Shown: positions 1 through 8,960 of the stretch, piece by piece
Numbering within the stretch: position 1 is the first letter of the stretch
Layout: every line of letters starts with the position of its first letter
Source: Methanoculleus sp. MH98A
GTDB taxonomy: Archaea; Halobacteriota; Methanomicrobia; Methanomicrobiales; Methanoculleaceae
Length of the DNA stretch: 34,949 nt
Direction: 5' to 3'
Assembly: GCF_000691865.1 (NCBI RefSeq)
Contig: NZ_JMIO01000029.1
Coordinates: 1 to 34,949, forward strand
Program-made: the position numbers and the translations under genes
The notes under the pieces: generated by a model
The model's input: only the letters and a program-made list of their open reading frames with translations
The model's database searches: none
What the model was told of the DNA's origin: nothing

Positions 1-2
1 GC

Positions 3-428
3 ACCTCTCTTGGTGACAAATTACGCCCTGAGGTCGTCCCGCAGTTGATCGATACACGGCACCCATTCGGCAACGAGTCGCTCTTCGCCCCGAAGCAGAA
101 CCTCACGCTGACAGCAAGTTCCTCCGGAACGCCCAACGAGCGCGGTTATTACAACCCCGAAGGATACCGGTACTCCTACACCATCCCCGTCTACGCGCAC
201 TACGAGAACGGGACGCAGGTCTCGATCTCGTCGGAAATTGAGGGGTCAAACCGGTGGCTTGAAGGATTCGATTTTGCCGGGCAAAATCGATACTCCGATG
301 CGTACTCTCTCACCATCACCGGCGACCCGCAGGGCTGGATGCCTGCTGAAGGCAAAGTGACGGCAGGGCAGGGAGGCTACCGGGAGTGGCAACTCAACCT
401 CACCCCTACTTCCGGTGCAGGGGAGTAG
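3..428 (+). CDS. C-terminal part of a secreted/cell-surface protein (5' end outside window)
   Basis: The reading frame is open from the first bases of the window to the TAG at 426-428, so this is the 3' end of a longer gene; the TTG at 45 is unlikely to be the true start. About 141 residues are visible. They are rich in Tyr, Asn, Ser, Thr and Gly with no membrane segment, and contain several NxS/T sequons (for example NESL, NLTL, NGTQ, NLTP), as is common in exported archaeal surface proteins. Alternating hydrophobic and polar stretches such as YRYSYTIPVYAHY suggest a beta-sandwich. I do not recognise the family. The next gene converges on it from the other strand. Confidence 0.6.
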   Translation, partial: TSLGDKLRPEVVPQLIDTRHPFGNESLFAPKQNLTLTASSSGTPNERGYYNPEGYRYSYTIPVYAHYENGTQVSISSEIEGSNRWLEGFDFAGQNRYSDAYSLTITGDPQGWMPAEGKVTAGQGGYREWQLNLTPTSGAGE

Positions 429-452
429 AACGGACGCACCGGCCGGGTTTCC

Positions 453-462
453 AGAAAAAGAG
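453..462 (-). terminator. T-tract terminator of the leu operon
   Basis: Read on the minus strand, the leuB stop is followed within 20 bases by CTCTTTTTCT. A short U-tract downstream of a stop codon is the usual archaeal termination signal. There is no strong hairpin. The call rests only on the T-run and its position between convergent genes. Confidence 0.4.
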
Positions 463-471
463 ACGAGGGCC

Positions 472-1593
472 CTACACCGTCTTCACAAGCGACGCGAGGT
501 ATTGCCCGACCTCGCTCGTCTTCTTCGCGCCGCCCATGTCCCGGGTGACGTATCCGTCGAGGATGCTCCTCTCGATTGACCGAAGAACGGCCGCCGCCGC
601 CTCGTGCTCGCCGAGGTGGTCGAGGAGCATCGAGCCCGCCCAGACGGTGGCGAGCGGGTTCGCGACGTCCTGGCCGCGGTACTTCGGCGCGGAGCCGTGG
701 ATCGGCTCGAACATCGATGTGCCGTTCGGGTTGATGTTTCCGCCGGGGGCGAGGCCGAGCCCGCCCTGGATCATGGCACCGAGGTCGGTGATGATGTCGC
801 CGAACATGTTCGGCGTGACGACGACGTCGAACCACTCGGGGTTCTTGACGAACCACATCGTGACGGCGTCGACGAAGTTGAACTCCGTTGCAACGTCCGG
901 GTAGCCGGCAGCGACGTCGGTGAAGACGTCCCGCCAGAGGCCGTAGATGTCGGAGAGGACATTTGCCTTGTCGACCGACGTGACCTTCTTCTCCCTCGCT
1001 GCGGCAAGGTCGAAGGCGTAGCGGATCGCCCGCTCCGCACCCGGCCGGGTGACGACGCCGATCTGGTAGGCGAGCTCTTCGGCGTCGGTCTCGACGTCGA
1101 GGCCGAACCTGACGCTGTAGATGTCGCGGACGACTTCGAGGGTCTTTTTCTCGCGTTTTCCGGCGAACCGCGAGCCGATCCCGACGTAGAAATCCTCGGT
1201 GTTCTCCCGGACGACGACGAAGTCGATGTCCTCGGGGCGCTTGTTCGCGAGCGGCGTTGCCACGCCGTCGAGGAGCTTGATCGGCCTGAGGTTGATGAAC
1301 TGGTCGAAGTGGAACCGGATCGCGAGCAGGATGCCTTTCTCGAGGATCCCGGGCTTCACCCGGTCGTCGCCGATGGCGCCGAAATAGATCGCGGAGAACT
1401 TCGAGAGCTCCGTGATATCCTCCTCGGTCAGGAGTTCGCCGGTCGCGAGGTAGCGGTCGGCCCCGATATCGAAGTCCGTCCACGCGATGTCGAACCCGTA
1501 GCGCTCTCCCGCGGCATCGAGGACCTCCTTGCCCGCCGCGACGATCTCGGGGCCGATACCGTCCCCGCCGATTGCGGCTACTCGGTGCTGCAT
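472..1593 (-). CDS. leuB: Isopropylmalate/isohomocitrate dehydrogenase family protein
   Basis: This is an NAD-dependent beta-decarboxylating dehydrogenase of 373 residues. Family features seen are GGDGIGPEI near residues 9-17, RENTE at 129-133, the catalytic lysine in VDKANV (about 209), metal-binding aspartates in NMFGDIITD (262-270) and the nucleotide-binding HGSAPKYRGQDVANP region from 299. In leucine synthesis it would oxidise 3-isopropylmalate to 2-oxoisocaproate. Methanogens also use a paralogue (AksF) on homoisocitrate homologues for coenzyme B. The substrate region reads FDQFINLRP (96-104), closer as I recall to tartrate/D-malate dehydrogenases than to the FANLRP of classical LeuB, so the exact substrate is open. 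The start overlaps the end of the leuD gene by 16 bases, placing it last in a leuC-leuD-leuB operon. Confidence 0.85.
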   Translation of the reverse strand: MQHRVAAIGGDGIGPEIVAAGKEVLDAAGERYGFDIAWTDFDIGADRYLATGELLTEEDITELSKFSAIYFGAIGDDRVKPGILEKGILLAIRFHFDQFINLRPIKLLDGVATPLANKRPEDIDFVVVRENTEDFYVGIGSRFAGKREKKTLEVVRDIYSVRFGLDVETDAEELAYQIGVVTRPGAERAIRYAFDLAAAREKKVTSVDKANVLSDIYGLWRDVFTDVAAGYPDVATEFNFVDAVTMWFVKNPEWFDVVVTPNMFGDIITDLGAMIQGGLGLAPGGNINPNGTSMFEPIHGSAPKYRGQDVANPLATVWAGSMLLDHLGEHEAAAAVLRSIERSILDGYVTRDMGGAKKTSEVGQYLASLVKTV

Positions 1594-2069
1594 GTCTTCA
1601 CCTCATCCAGATCTTTTGCGTAGGCCACCAGGCCGCCGGCATCGACGATCTCCTTCATGAACCCGGGAACCGGCTCGACGGCGAGCCTTTTGCCGTTCGC
1701 CTCGATGAAGCCAGCGGCGATATCCACCGTGACGGTCTCGCCGTCCCGGATGCTATCCGCCTCAGGACAGACCAGCGGCAGGAGCCCGGTGTTGACGGCG
1801 TTGCGGTAGAAGATCCGCGCAAAGGACTTCGCGACCACGACCTTCACCCCGGCGCCGAGGAGCGCGAGCGGCGCGTGCTCGCGGGAGGAGCCGCACCCGA
1901 AGTTGGTGCCGGCGACGACGACGTCGCCCTCCCGCGCCTCCTTTGCGAACGCATCGCGCGTCCCCTCGAACGCGTGCTTCGCGAGTTCCGCCGGATCGTA
2001 GATCGTGAGGAACCGCCCGGGGATGATTGCATCCGTATCGATATCGTTGCCGAACTTCCAGACTCGCAT
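1578..2069 (-). CDS. leuD: 3-isopropylmalate dehydratase (or homoaconitase) small subunit
   Basis: The swivel-domain subunit of the aconitase-family hydro-lyase, 163 residues, the usual archaeal length. Motifs are GNDIDTDAIIPG (7-18) and NFGCGSSREHAP, which position substrate against the Fe-S subunit. Together with LeuC it isomerises 2-isopropylmalate to 3-isopropylmalate in the cytoplasm. In methanogens the loop after PGR sets substrate choice: YLRT in homoaconitase, YLV-type in the isopropylmalate enzyme. Here the loop is FLTI (20-23), matching neither exactly, so specificity cannot be called. It starts 3 bases after leuC ends and overlaps leuB. Confidence 0.9.
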   Translation of the reverse strand: MRVWKFGNDIDTDAIIPGRFLTIYDPAELAKHAFEGTRDAFAKEAREGDVVVAGTNFGCGSSREHAPLALLGAGVKVVVAKSFARIFYRNAVNTGLLPLVCPEADSIRDGETVTVDIAAGFIEANGKRLAVEPVPGFMKEIVDAGGLVAYAKDLDEVKTCSTE

Positions 2070-2072
2070 GAT

Positions 2073-3326
2073 TCACACCTCCCTCGGGTCGGTGATCTCG
2101 CCGTAGAGGGCGCTCGCCGCCGCCGTCGCCGGCGAGGAGAGGTAGACCGACGCCTGCGTGCTCCCCTGCCTGCCCCGGAAGTTCCGGTTCGACGTCGAGA
2201 GCGAGACCTCGCCCGGCGCGAGGAGGCCGAACGCCCCGCCCATGCAGGGGCCGCAGCACGGCGCCTCGACGAGCGCGCCCGCCTCGACGAACCGTTCGAT
2301 GAGCCCCCCGCGGAGGGCCTTGAGGTACTCGGTGCGCGAGGCCGGGATGACGATCACCCGGACGCCGTCCGCGAAGCGGTCGGCGTTCCCCATCACCTCC
2401 GCCGCCTCGAAGAGGTCTTCGTAGCGGCCGTTCGTGCAGGAGCCGATGAAGACCTGGTCGACCTTTGTTCCCGCGACATCGCCGACATCCACGACGTTGT
2501 CGACGTTGTGCGGGACGGCGACCTGCGGGGCGAGGTCCGTGACGTCGTAGTGCCGCCGCTCCGCGTATGCGGCGTCCTCATCGCCCGCAAGGTCGAACGG
2601 CTCGAGCTCGCGGCGGGCGGTGACGTAGTCCCAGGTGGCCGCATCGGGTGCCACGATCCCCGCCTTCGCCCCCATCTCTATCGCCATGTTCGCGCAGGTC
2701 ATCCGGCCCGCCATGCTCATCTCGCGCATGGCAGAGCCGGTGAACTCGAGCGCCATGTAGGTCGCCCCGTCGGCGCCGATGTCGCCGGCGAGGGAGAGGA
2801 TGAGATCTTTTGCCCCCACCCTCCGGCCGAACGCACCCTCGACCTCGACCAGAATGCTCTCGGGCACCCGGAAGTAGAGCGCCCCGAACTTCAGGACGAA
2901 ACCCATATCGGTCGAGCCGATCCCGGTCGCAAACGCGCCCGCCGCACCGTAGGTGCAGGTGTGCGAGTCGGTCCCGACGACGATCTCGCCCGGCGCCGCC
3001 CGCCCCTTCTCCATCACGACCTGGTGGCAGACGCCCTCGAGGAGGTCATAGTTGTGGATCCCCTGCTCGTCCGCGAACCGGCGCATGAAGACGTGGTTCT
3101 CGGCGGCGGGTATCGAGTCGGCGGGTACCTGGTGGTCGAAGAGCATAATGATCCGTTCGGGATCGAATACGCGCTCTCCACCCATCTCGCGAAAGACCCT
3201 GACCGCAAGCGGGCCGGTGATATCGTGGATCATCGCTGCATCCACGGGTGCCATCACCACCTCTCCCGCACGGACGGGTCTGCCGCACCGTTGCGAAAAT
3301 ATCTTTTCTGCGATAGTCGCCGACAT
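2073..3326 (-). CDS. leuC: 3-isopropylmalate dehydratase (or homoaconitase) large subunit
   Basis: Catalytic Fe-S subunit of the LeuCD hydro-lyase, 417 residues from the ATG at 3326. The frame stays open upstream to 3497, but those extra residues are basic, unlike the family, and would overlap the divergent mutS gene; [12 protein letters not shown] is the typical N-terminus. The 4Fe-4S ligands are visible: Cys297 in GSCTNG, and Cys358 and Cys361 in [16 protein letters not shown] (118-127) is the conserved substrate/cluster region. First gene of the leuC-leuD-leuB operon. It diverges from mutS across 146 bases, where only a weak TATA-like stretch (about 3358-3367) is seen. Confidence 0.92.
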   Translation of the reverse strand: MSATIAEKIFSQRCGRPVRAGEVVMAPVDAAMIHDITGPLAVRVFREMGGERVFDPERIIMLFDHQVPADSIPAAENHVFMRRFADEQGIHNYDLLEGVCHQVVMEKGRAAPGEIVVGTDSHTCTYGAAGAFATGIGSTDMGFVLKFGALYFRVPESILVEVEGAFGRRVGAKDLILSLAGDIGADGATYMALEFTGSAMREMSMAGRMTCANMAIEMGAKAGIVAPDAATWDYVTARRELEPFDLAGDEDAAYAERRHYDVTDLAPQVAVPHNVDNVVDVGDVAGTKVDQVFIGSCTNGRYEDLFEAAEVMGNADRFADGVRVIVIPASRTEYLKALRGGLIERFVEAGALVEAPCCGPCMGGAFGLLAPGEVSLSTSNRNFRGRQGSTQASVYLSSPATAAASALYGEITDPREV

Positions 3327-3472
3327 ACTGTATCGTGTCTTTGGTACGCGTTCCGGACGTATGTAGTTTGCCGGGGGCCGCCGGAGTGGTGCAGTGAATC
3401 GGAGGGCGTTCCGCCCGATTTCCCGGGACATTACCCTTATGTGGCCGCGTGCGGATTCTATAAGGAGAAGCG
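3327..3472. promoter_or_regulatory. Divergent leuC / mutS intergenic promoter region
   Basis: The 146 bases between the leuC and mutS start codons must carry both promoters. For mutS, CCCTTATG near 3433-3440 lies about 25 bases before a plausible start point, and AAGGAG at 3464-3469 sits just before the ATG as a ribosome binding site. For leuC only a weak A/T-rich stretch near 3358-3367 is present. No clear operator repeat was seen. Confidence 0.4.
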
Positions 3473-6091
3473 ATGACCGACGGACCGACCCCGGCAATGC
3501 GGCAGTACTATTCAGCGAAAGCCCGGTACCCCGACGCCGTCCTCTTCTTCAGGATGGGGGATTTCTACGAGACCTTCGGCGAGGATGCCGGCGTGGTGGC
3601 CCGCGAACTCGACATCACCCTGACGGCCCGGGGCAGGGACAAGAACGGCGACCGGATGCCGCTCGCGGGCGTCCCCCATCACGCCGCCGACGGCTACATC
3701 GCCCGCCTGGTGAACAAGGGCTACAAGGTGGTGATCTGCGACCAGATTGAGGACCCCAAAACCGCAAAAGGCGTGGTAAAGCGGGACGTCACGAGGGTGA
3801 TCACCCCGGGAACCCTGATCGACTCCTCGATGCTCGCCTCGGCCGGCGCCCACTACCTTATGGCGGTCGCACCCGACCGGAAGGAAACCTTCGGCCTCGC
3901 GTTCCTGGACGTCTCCACCGGTGAGTTCTTCGTCTCCGCGGGGAGCGGCGGGCGCGAATACGCCGAGATCGTCTCGGAGGTCGTCAGGTACCGCCCAACA
4001 GAAGTGATCGTCCCCGAGAGCCTCGCAAACAGCCTCCCCAGCCGGCTCGAAGCCCTCGGGGTGACGGTGAGCCGCTACCGCGACGACGCCTTCGAGACCG
4101 ACGCGGCCTGCGAGCAACTCTGCGAGCAGTTCGGGACGGCGACGCTCGACGGCTACGGTTGCGCGGAAATGCCGGGAGCGATCGCCGCGGCCGGAGCAGC
4201 GCTCCGCTACGCCCAGGATACACAGCAATCATCCCTATCCCACATCTCGGGGCTCTCGACACGGGTTCCGTCGGGGAACATGGCGCTCGACGCAATCACC
4301 CTGCGGAACCTGGAGCTCACCGCGGGGATCCGCGGCGTTGGCGACGCAAACACCCTTCTTGCCGCGCTCGACGTCACGGAGACGTCAATGGGGAGCCGGA
4401 CGATGCGGTCGTTCCTGATCGCCCCCCTGCTCGGGAAGGAGCCCATCGAGGCAAGGCTCGACGCGGTGGAGTGGTTCTTCGAGAACGCGCTCGACCGACA
4501 GGCGCTTCGCGCGACCCTCGGCGACTTCGCCGATATTGAGCGGATAGCAGGAAGGATCGCCTACGGGAACGCCGGGCCGAGGGATCTCGCGACGCTTCGC
4601 GACTCTCTCTCTACCATACCGGACGTAAAGGCGCTCTTTTCTGCCGATGCCCCGACCCTGGTTCGCGAAACCCTCGCCGCGATGAGCGACCACGCTCATG
4701 TCGTCGACCTCGTCGGCCGGGCGATCGTCGACGACCCCCCGGCACGCGCGCAGGTCGGTGGGATGATCCGGGAAGGGTTCAACGAGAAACTCGACGAACT
4801 CCGGCACCTTGCGACGTCCGGGAAGGACTGGATCGCGGAGTTCCAGCAGCAGGAGCGGGAGAGGACCGGGATCAAGTCGCTCAAGATCGGCTACAACCGG
4901 GTCTTCGGCTACTACATCGAGGTGACGAAACCGAACCTGCACCTGGTGCCGCCGGAGTACGAGCGGCGGCAGACGACCGCAAACGGCGAGCGCTACACGA
5001 TCCCCGACCTCCGGGAGAAGGAGGCGATGATCGCAACCGCCGAAGAGCGGCTTGGCGCCCTCGAAGCGGAGATCTACGCTGAACTCATCCGGACGCTCGT
5101 AGCGGAGGTCGGCGCCCTCCAGACGACCGCCCGGGCGGTGGGGCTCCTCGACGTGTATTCGGCGCTCGCCGAGGTCGCCGCCCGTTACGGCTACACCCGG
5201 CCGGTGATCGAGGAGAGCGGCCGGGTCGTCATCCGCGACGGCCGCCACCCCGTGGTGGAGCGGCACCTCCCGGTACCGTTCGTCCCGAACGACACGGAAC
5301 TCGATTCCGCCGGCGACCAGATCATGATCATCACCGGGGCGAACATGGCGGGCAAGTCCACCTACATGCGGGCGGTGGCGCTCTGCTGCATCATGGCCCA
5401 GATGGGGAGTTTCGTCCCGGCCCGGCACGCGACGATCGGGATCGTCGACCGCGTCTTCACCCGGGTGGGGGCGTTTGACGACCTTGCCTCCGGGCAGTCC
5501 ACGTTCATGGTCGAGATGCTGGAACTCGCGAACATCCTGAATAACGCGACGGCGCAGAGTCTCGTCATCCTCGACGAGATCGGGCGGGGGACGAGCACGC
5601 TCGACGGGTGCTCGATTGCCCGGGCGGTGGTGGAGTTCCTGCACGGGAAGGCGGTCGCGGGGCCGAGGACGCTCTTCGCGACCCACTTCCATGACCTGAT
5701 CGATCTCGAAGGATCGCTCAAACGGGTGAAAAACTTCCACTTCGCCGTGAAGGACACCGGAACCGACGTCGTCTTCCTCCGCAAGATCATCCCCGGCGCG
5801 ACCGACCGGAGCTACGGCGTCCACGTCGCCCACCTTGCCGGGATCCCGAAGAAGGTGACCGACCGGGCAATGGAGATCCTGAAGGAGGCGTCGACGCGGG
5901 AGTTCTCAGCCGGGGTGCGGGCTCCCCGCTACACCCAGATGCTCCTCGTCGACCCCGGCGAGGGGGTCGTGGAAGAGAACCCGGCGGTAAGGGAGCTTAA
6001 AAGTTTGAATCCCGACGAGATGACGCCGATCGATGCTCTGAACGCCCTCTGCCGGCTCCAGAAGATGGCGAACGAGGAGAGGGAGCGATGA
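3473..6091 (+). CDS. mutS: DNA mismatch repair protein MutS (MutS1 type)
   Basis: 872 residues, full length for bacterial-type MutS1. The mismatch-recognition motif GDFYE is at 29-33, with the Phe-x-Glu that stacks on and contacts the mispaired base, inside the N-terminal domain starting [15 protein letters not shown]. The connector, lever/clamp and ABC-type ATPase domains follow. The ATPase shows Walker [10 protein letters not shown] near residue 622 and Walker [10 protein letters not shown] near 700. MutS binds mismatches and small loops as a dimer and recruits MutL. Most archaea lack MutS1; methanogens of this group carry it, probably from ancient bacterial transfer. The last four bases, ATGA, overlap the mutL start, so the two are translationally coupled. 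A good Shine-Dalgarno (AAGGAG) precedes the ATG. Confidence 0.97.
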   Translation: MTDGPTPAMRQYYSAKARYPDAVLFFRMGDFYETFGEDAGVVARELDITLTARGRDKNGDRMPLAGVPHHAADGYIARLVNKGYKVVICDQIEDPKTAKGVVKRDVTRVITPGTLIDSSMLASAGAHYLMAVAPDRKETFGLAFLDVSTGEFFVSAGSGGREYAEIVSEVVRYRPTEVIVPESLANSLPSRLEALGVTVSRYRDDAFETDAACEQLCEQFGTATLDGYGCAEMPGAIAAAGAALRYAQDTQQSSLSHISGLSTRVPSGNMALDAITLRNLELTAGIRGVGDANTLLAALDVTETSMGSRTMRSFLIAPLLGKEPIEARLDAVEWFFENALDRQALRATLGDFADIERIAGRIAYGNAGPRDLATLRDSLSTIPDVKALFSADAPTLVRETLAAMSDHAHVVDLVGRAIVDDPPARAQVGGMIREGFNEKLDELRHLATSGKDWIAEFQQQERERTGIKSLKIGYNRVFGYYIEVTKPNLHLVPPEYERRQTTANGERYTIPDLREKEAMIATAEERLGALEAEIYAELIRTLVAEVGALQTTARAVGLLDVYSALAEVAARYGYTRPVIEESGRVVIRDGRHPVVERHLPVPFVPNDTELDSAGDQIMIITGANMAGKSTYMRAVALCCIMAQMGSFVPARHATIGIVDRVFTRVGAFDDLASGQSTFMVEMLELANILNNATAQSLVILDEIGRGTSTLDGCSIARAVVEFLHGKAVAGPRTLFATHFHDLIDLEGSLKRVKNFHFAVKDTGTDVVFLRKIIPGATDRSYGVHVAHLAGIPKKVTDRAMEILKEASTREFSAGVRAPRYTQMLLVDPGEGVVEENPAVRELKSLNPDEMTPIDALNALCRLQKMANEERER

Positions 6092-7845
6092 CGAAGATCC
6101 GCGTCCTCGACCCCGATACCGTGAACCAGATCGCCGCCGGGGAGGTCGTGGAACGGCCGGCATCGGTGGTGAAGGAACTCCTGGAGAACGCGATCGACGC
6201 GGGTGCGACGAGCATCCTCCTCGACGTCTCCTCGGACATGACGGGGATCACGAAGATCCGGGTGACCGACAACGGCGAGGGCATGACCGGGGAGGAGGCG
6301 GTCCTCGCGTTCCACCCCCATGCGACGAGCAAGATCCGGGACATCGCCGACCTCTCTGCCGTCCGCACCCTCGGGTTCCGGGGGGAGGCGCTCGCGAGCA
6401 TCGCCGCCGTCGCGGAGGTAACATTGGTCACCCGCCCGCGGGGAGGGGGAGCGCTCGCCGGGACGCGGCTGGTGGTCAGGGGCGGCGAGATCGTGGAGAA
6501 GAACGAGGTCGGGGCCCCGGAGGGGACGACGATCGCGGTGGAACGCCTCTTCTACAACACCCCCGCCCGCCGGAAGTTCCTCAAAAGCAGGAACACCGAA
6601 CTCGCCCACGTCTACGCGGTCGTGGAGAATCTGGCCCTCGCCCACGGCGAGGTCGCCTTCCGGGTGGTGCACAATGGAAAAGAGCGGATGGCGACCCAGC
6701 GATCGGGAGGGGCCTTGAACACCATCGCGGGACTCTACGGCGCTGAACTCGCCCGCTCGCTCGTCCCGGTCGAGGGAAGGCTCCCGTTCCTCCGTATCGG
6801 CGGCTACATCTCCCGGCCGTCGGAGAGCCGGGGAAGCCCATCGCAGATCTCCGTCAGCATCAACGGCAGAAGCATCTCCTCCCGCCGGATCGCCGCCGCC
6901 GTCCGGGAAGGCTACGGCACCCTCCTTCCGAAAGACCGCTATCCGGTGGCGTTCCTCGAACTTTCGATAGACACCAATCTTGTGGACGTCAACGTCCACC
7001 CGACCAAACGGGAGGTCCGCCTCTCCCGGGAGCGGGAGATCACGGGGGCGATTGCGGCCGCCGTCGAGGAGGCGCTTGCCGGTCACGACCTCACACGCGA
7101 AACTCCGGTCGAGCCGGTACAGCAGCAGATCGCCCGGGCAGATCCCGAACCGGTGCCGACCCCGTCGCCGGTCGGCGAGCCCGGGGCATCCTACGCGGCC
7201 GGTCACCGGGGGCTCACCCTCTCCGATAAGCAACTCCGCCGGACCGAGACGGAAGGCGGAGAGAACCTCCTCCCCGCAATGGAGCCGATCGGACAGGTGG
7301 CCGCGACCTACATCGTGGCGGAGGGGACCGACGGCACCCTCTACCTTATCGACCAGCACGCGGCCCACGAACGGGTCCTCTACGACCAGGTCGCGGAACA
7401 GCGCGATAAGAAGGCCGGGTCGCAGGAACTGATCGCGCCGGTCGTCCTCTCGCTCCCCCCGAAGGAGTCCGCCGCGCTCCGGGACGCGATCCCTCTCCTC
7501 GCGGACGGGGGGTTCGTGGTGGATGAGTTCGGCCGGGACACCTTCGCCGTCCGGGCGGTGCCGGCCGCCCTCGGCGCAATCGAGGATCCCGGGGCCGTCC
7601 GGGAGACGATCGCCGACCTTCTCGCCGACGAATCCCGAACCGCACCCGACCGGCGTGAGGCGGTCACCTGTATCGTCGCATGCCGTGGAGCGGTGAAGGC
7701 CGGCGCCCTCCTCACGCCCGATCAGCAGAAGCGTCTCATCATGCAACTCGCCCGGACGAAGACCCCCTGGACATGCCCGCACGGGAGGCCGACGGTCGTG
7801 GCGTTCGACAGGCGCAAACTCGACGGGATGTTTCGGCGGGGGTAG
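6088..7845 (+). CDS. mutL: DNA mismatch repair protein MutL, endonuclease type
   Basis: 585 residues. The N-terminal GHKL ATPase has NQIAAGEVVERP, ELLENAIDAGA, DNGEGM and GFRGEAL. A Pro-rich linker follows at about 345-390. The C-terminal domain carries DQHAAHERVLYD (422-433), matching the metal-binding endonuclease motif DQHA-x2-E-x4-E except that the last Glu is Asp. It also has ACRGAVKAG (531 onward) and CPHGRP (563-568), which complete the zinc/manganese site. MutL is therefore expected to nick DNA itself, consistent with no mutH nearby. Its ATG overlaps the mutS stop by 4 bases. A T-run terminator follows. Confidence 0.96.
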   Translation: MTKIRVLDPDTVNQIAAGEVVERPASVVKELLENAIDAGATSILLDVSSDMTGITKIRVTDNGEGMTGEEAVLAFHPHATSKIRDIADLSAVRTLGFRGEALASIAAVAEVTLVTRPRGGGALAGTRLVVRGGEIVEKNEVGAPEGTTIAVERLFYNTPARRKFLKSRNTELAHVYAVVENLALAHGEVAFRVVHNGKERMATQRSGGALNTIAGLYGAELARSLVPVEGRLPFLRIGGYISRPSESRGSPSQISVSINGRSISSRRIAAAVREGYGTLLPKDRYPVAFLELSIDTNLVDVNVHPTKREVRLSREREITGAIAAAVEEALAGHDLTRETPVEPVQQQIARADPEPVPTPSPVGEPGASYAAGHRGLTLSDKQLRRTETEGGENLLPAMEPIGQVAATYIVAEGTDGTLYLIDQHAAHERVLYDQVAEQRDKKAGSQELIAPVVLSLPPKESAALRDAIPLLADGGFVVDEFGRDTFAVRAVPAALGAIEDPGAVRETIADLLADESRTAPDRREAVTCIVACRGAVKAGALLTPDQQKRLIMQLARTKTPWTCPHGRPTVVAFDRRKLDGMFRRG

Positions 7846-7865
7846 AGCCACCCGGCCGGAGTGAT

Positions 7866-7895
7866 GTGAAATTCTCACGAAACTTCTGTTTTTTT
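7866..7895 (+). terminator. Terminator after mutL
   Basis: A short imperfect palindrome GTGAAATTCTCAC (7866-7878) is followed by a run of seven T at 7889-7895, about 45 bases after the mutL stop. The T-run is the main support, since archaeal termination relies on U-tracts. Confidence 0.55.
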
Positions 7896-8053
7896 AGAAT
7901 TAACTGGCACAAACCGCCCCGAAAAACTAAATCCCGTATCATAATGGATTTATCCAGGGAGATTACTACGATTATATGTCGCAACGGGCTCCCGTTGCAG
8001 ACGAAACGGATTGAACCATACGACACCACTCCAGCAGATTCGCCTCCATATGA

Positions 8054-8173
8054 GAGGACCAGAGGATAACCACTACAGGCCTAAACGACCTGACTATCGA
8101 ATCGTTCGATATTCTCGCCCCAGCGATCCTCCCTCTGGTCACCCGCGATATCATGCTGGAAAAGAACAGGTGA
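8054..8173 (+). pseudogene. Possible C-terminal relic of a gene in an AT-richer gap
   Basis: The 466 bases between mutL and the next gene (7846-8311) hold no convincing intact gene and are AT-richer than their surroundings. A stretch of 39 codons on the plus strand, after a stop at 8051-8053 and ending TGA at 8171-8173, has protein-like content. It includes LTIESFDILAP followed by LPLVTRDIMLE, with mostly G or C at third positions. It has no start codon context and no recognisable family. It may be the tail of a decayed gene or chance. A short frame from the ATG at 7944 to 8069 was also seen, with no support beyond being open. Confidence 0.25.
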
Positions 8174-8311
8174 CGGGAAACCCCCAAACGTCCTGCCGAA
8201 GAAGATCACCTCTCGACAACTCCATTTACCCGCCACCTTTTTTTTGTGATGCCGAATTTACAGCCAGGGCTGTCGTCCTCGATGCTTCCGGAATAATGTG
8301 CTGCCAAAAAG

Positions 8312-8917
8312 TTAGATGAACCGGAACGACTCCGCCGCCGGAGTCGCGTCGGCGTTATAAACATCGTACCCGGGGGGGAAGACCGTGTGCATGACCGAGT
8401 AGATGACGTCGTCCCTGACGCCGTAACGGATGACAAAGGTGTACCGCTCCTCATCGACGATGGGGACGGAGAAGACCGACTCGTATGCCGGGACGCCGTC
8501 AAGGGAGATCGTCTCCGTCGAGACCCATTCGGCATCGATCCCGGCGCTAAGGTCCTCCACATAGGTCGCGTTCAGCGTTTCGAGAACGTCCTCGACGTCC
8601 CCCTGGCCCGAGAGCGGGTTCGTGTTCACGCGGACCTCCTCGTGCTTATCCGGCGAGGAGAACCAGACGCTCTCGCCGGACTCGGTGTAGGACCACCCCT
8701 CCGGGCAGGTGACGGCATACCCGTAGGTGGTGTTGACGTAGGTGCCGTTCCCGGGAACGGGCACCGGGGTCGAGGTCGGGGTCGGAGCCGGGGTAGGAGG
8801 CTGGGTCGGGCCGGGGTCGGGCGGCTGCGGCGAGGAGAGTCCCGGCAGCAGAACCACCATGACGACGGCCAGGGCAACCACGAGAACCCCGCCAATCAGC
8901 AGTTTCTCTGATCTCAT
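8312..8917 (-). CDS. Membrane-anchored or lipoprotein-like PsbP-domain protein
   Basis: 201 residues. The N-terminus has a single hydrophobic segment (about 6-28, LLIGGVLVVALAVVMVVLLPG) as signal or anchor. A linker of about 27 residues made largely of Pro and Thr follows (30-56). The folded domain begins NGTYVNTTYGYAVTCPEGWSY. The pattern 'short beta strand, YGYAVTCPEGW, SPD, then repeated strands' resembles the PsbP/MOG1-like fold found in many archaeal and bacterial exported proteins of unknown role. There is one Cys in the domain and several sequons. It lies outside the membrane by prediction. A TATA box (8944-8955) lies about 30 bases upstream, implying a very short leader. Function unknown. 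Confidence 0.8.
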   Translation of the reverse strand: MRSEKLLIGGVLVVALAVVMVVLLPGLSSPQPPDPGPTQPPTPAPTPTSTPVPVPGNGTYVNTTYGYAVTCPEGWSYTESGESVWFSSPDKHEEVRVNTNPLSGQGDVEDVLETLNATYVEDLSAGIDAEWVSTETISLDGVPAYESVFSVPIVDEERYTFVIRYGVRDDVIYSVMHTVFPPGYDVYNADATPAAESFRFI

Positions 8918-8943
8918 ACTATCCGGGTACGTGGCCCGGGGAA

Positions 8944-8955
8944 GGATAAATACCC
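8944..8955 (-). promoter_or_regulatory. TATA box for the PsbP-like gene
   Basis: Minus-strand GGGTATTTATCC is centred about 32 bases before the ATG at 8917. With a normal 22-27 base TATA-to-start distance the leader is only about 5-10 bases. Confidence 0.6.
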
Positions 8956-8960
8956 TTCAG

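Noticed and set aside
1572-3476. Long open frame of 634 codons on the plus strand opposite leuC/leuD
   Set aside because: It is antisense to clearly conserved genes and its protein is Arg/Asp/Val-rich without any motif. Such shadows are expected in GC-rich DNA.
4385-5833. Open frame of 482 codons antisense to mutS
   Set aside because: Lies fully inside mutS, low-complexity Arg/Asp/His content, no start-site signals.
5929-7878. Open frame of 649 codons antisense to mutL
   Set aside because: Mirror of mutL codon bias; no domains, and the opposite strand holds all MutL motifs.
8011-8319. Frame of 102 codons in the AT-rich gap after mutL
   Set aside because: Starts inside another short frame, has Pro/Arg-rich random composition and no ribosome site; only the 39-codon stretch in another frame looks protein-like.
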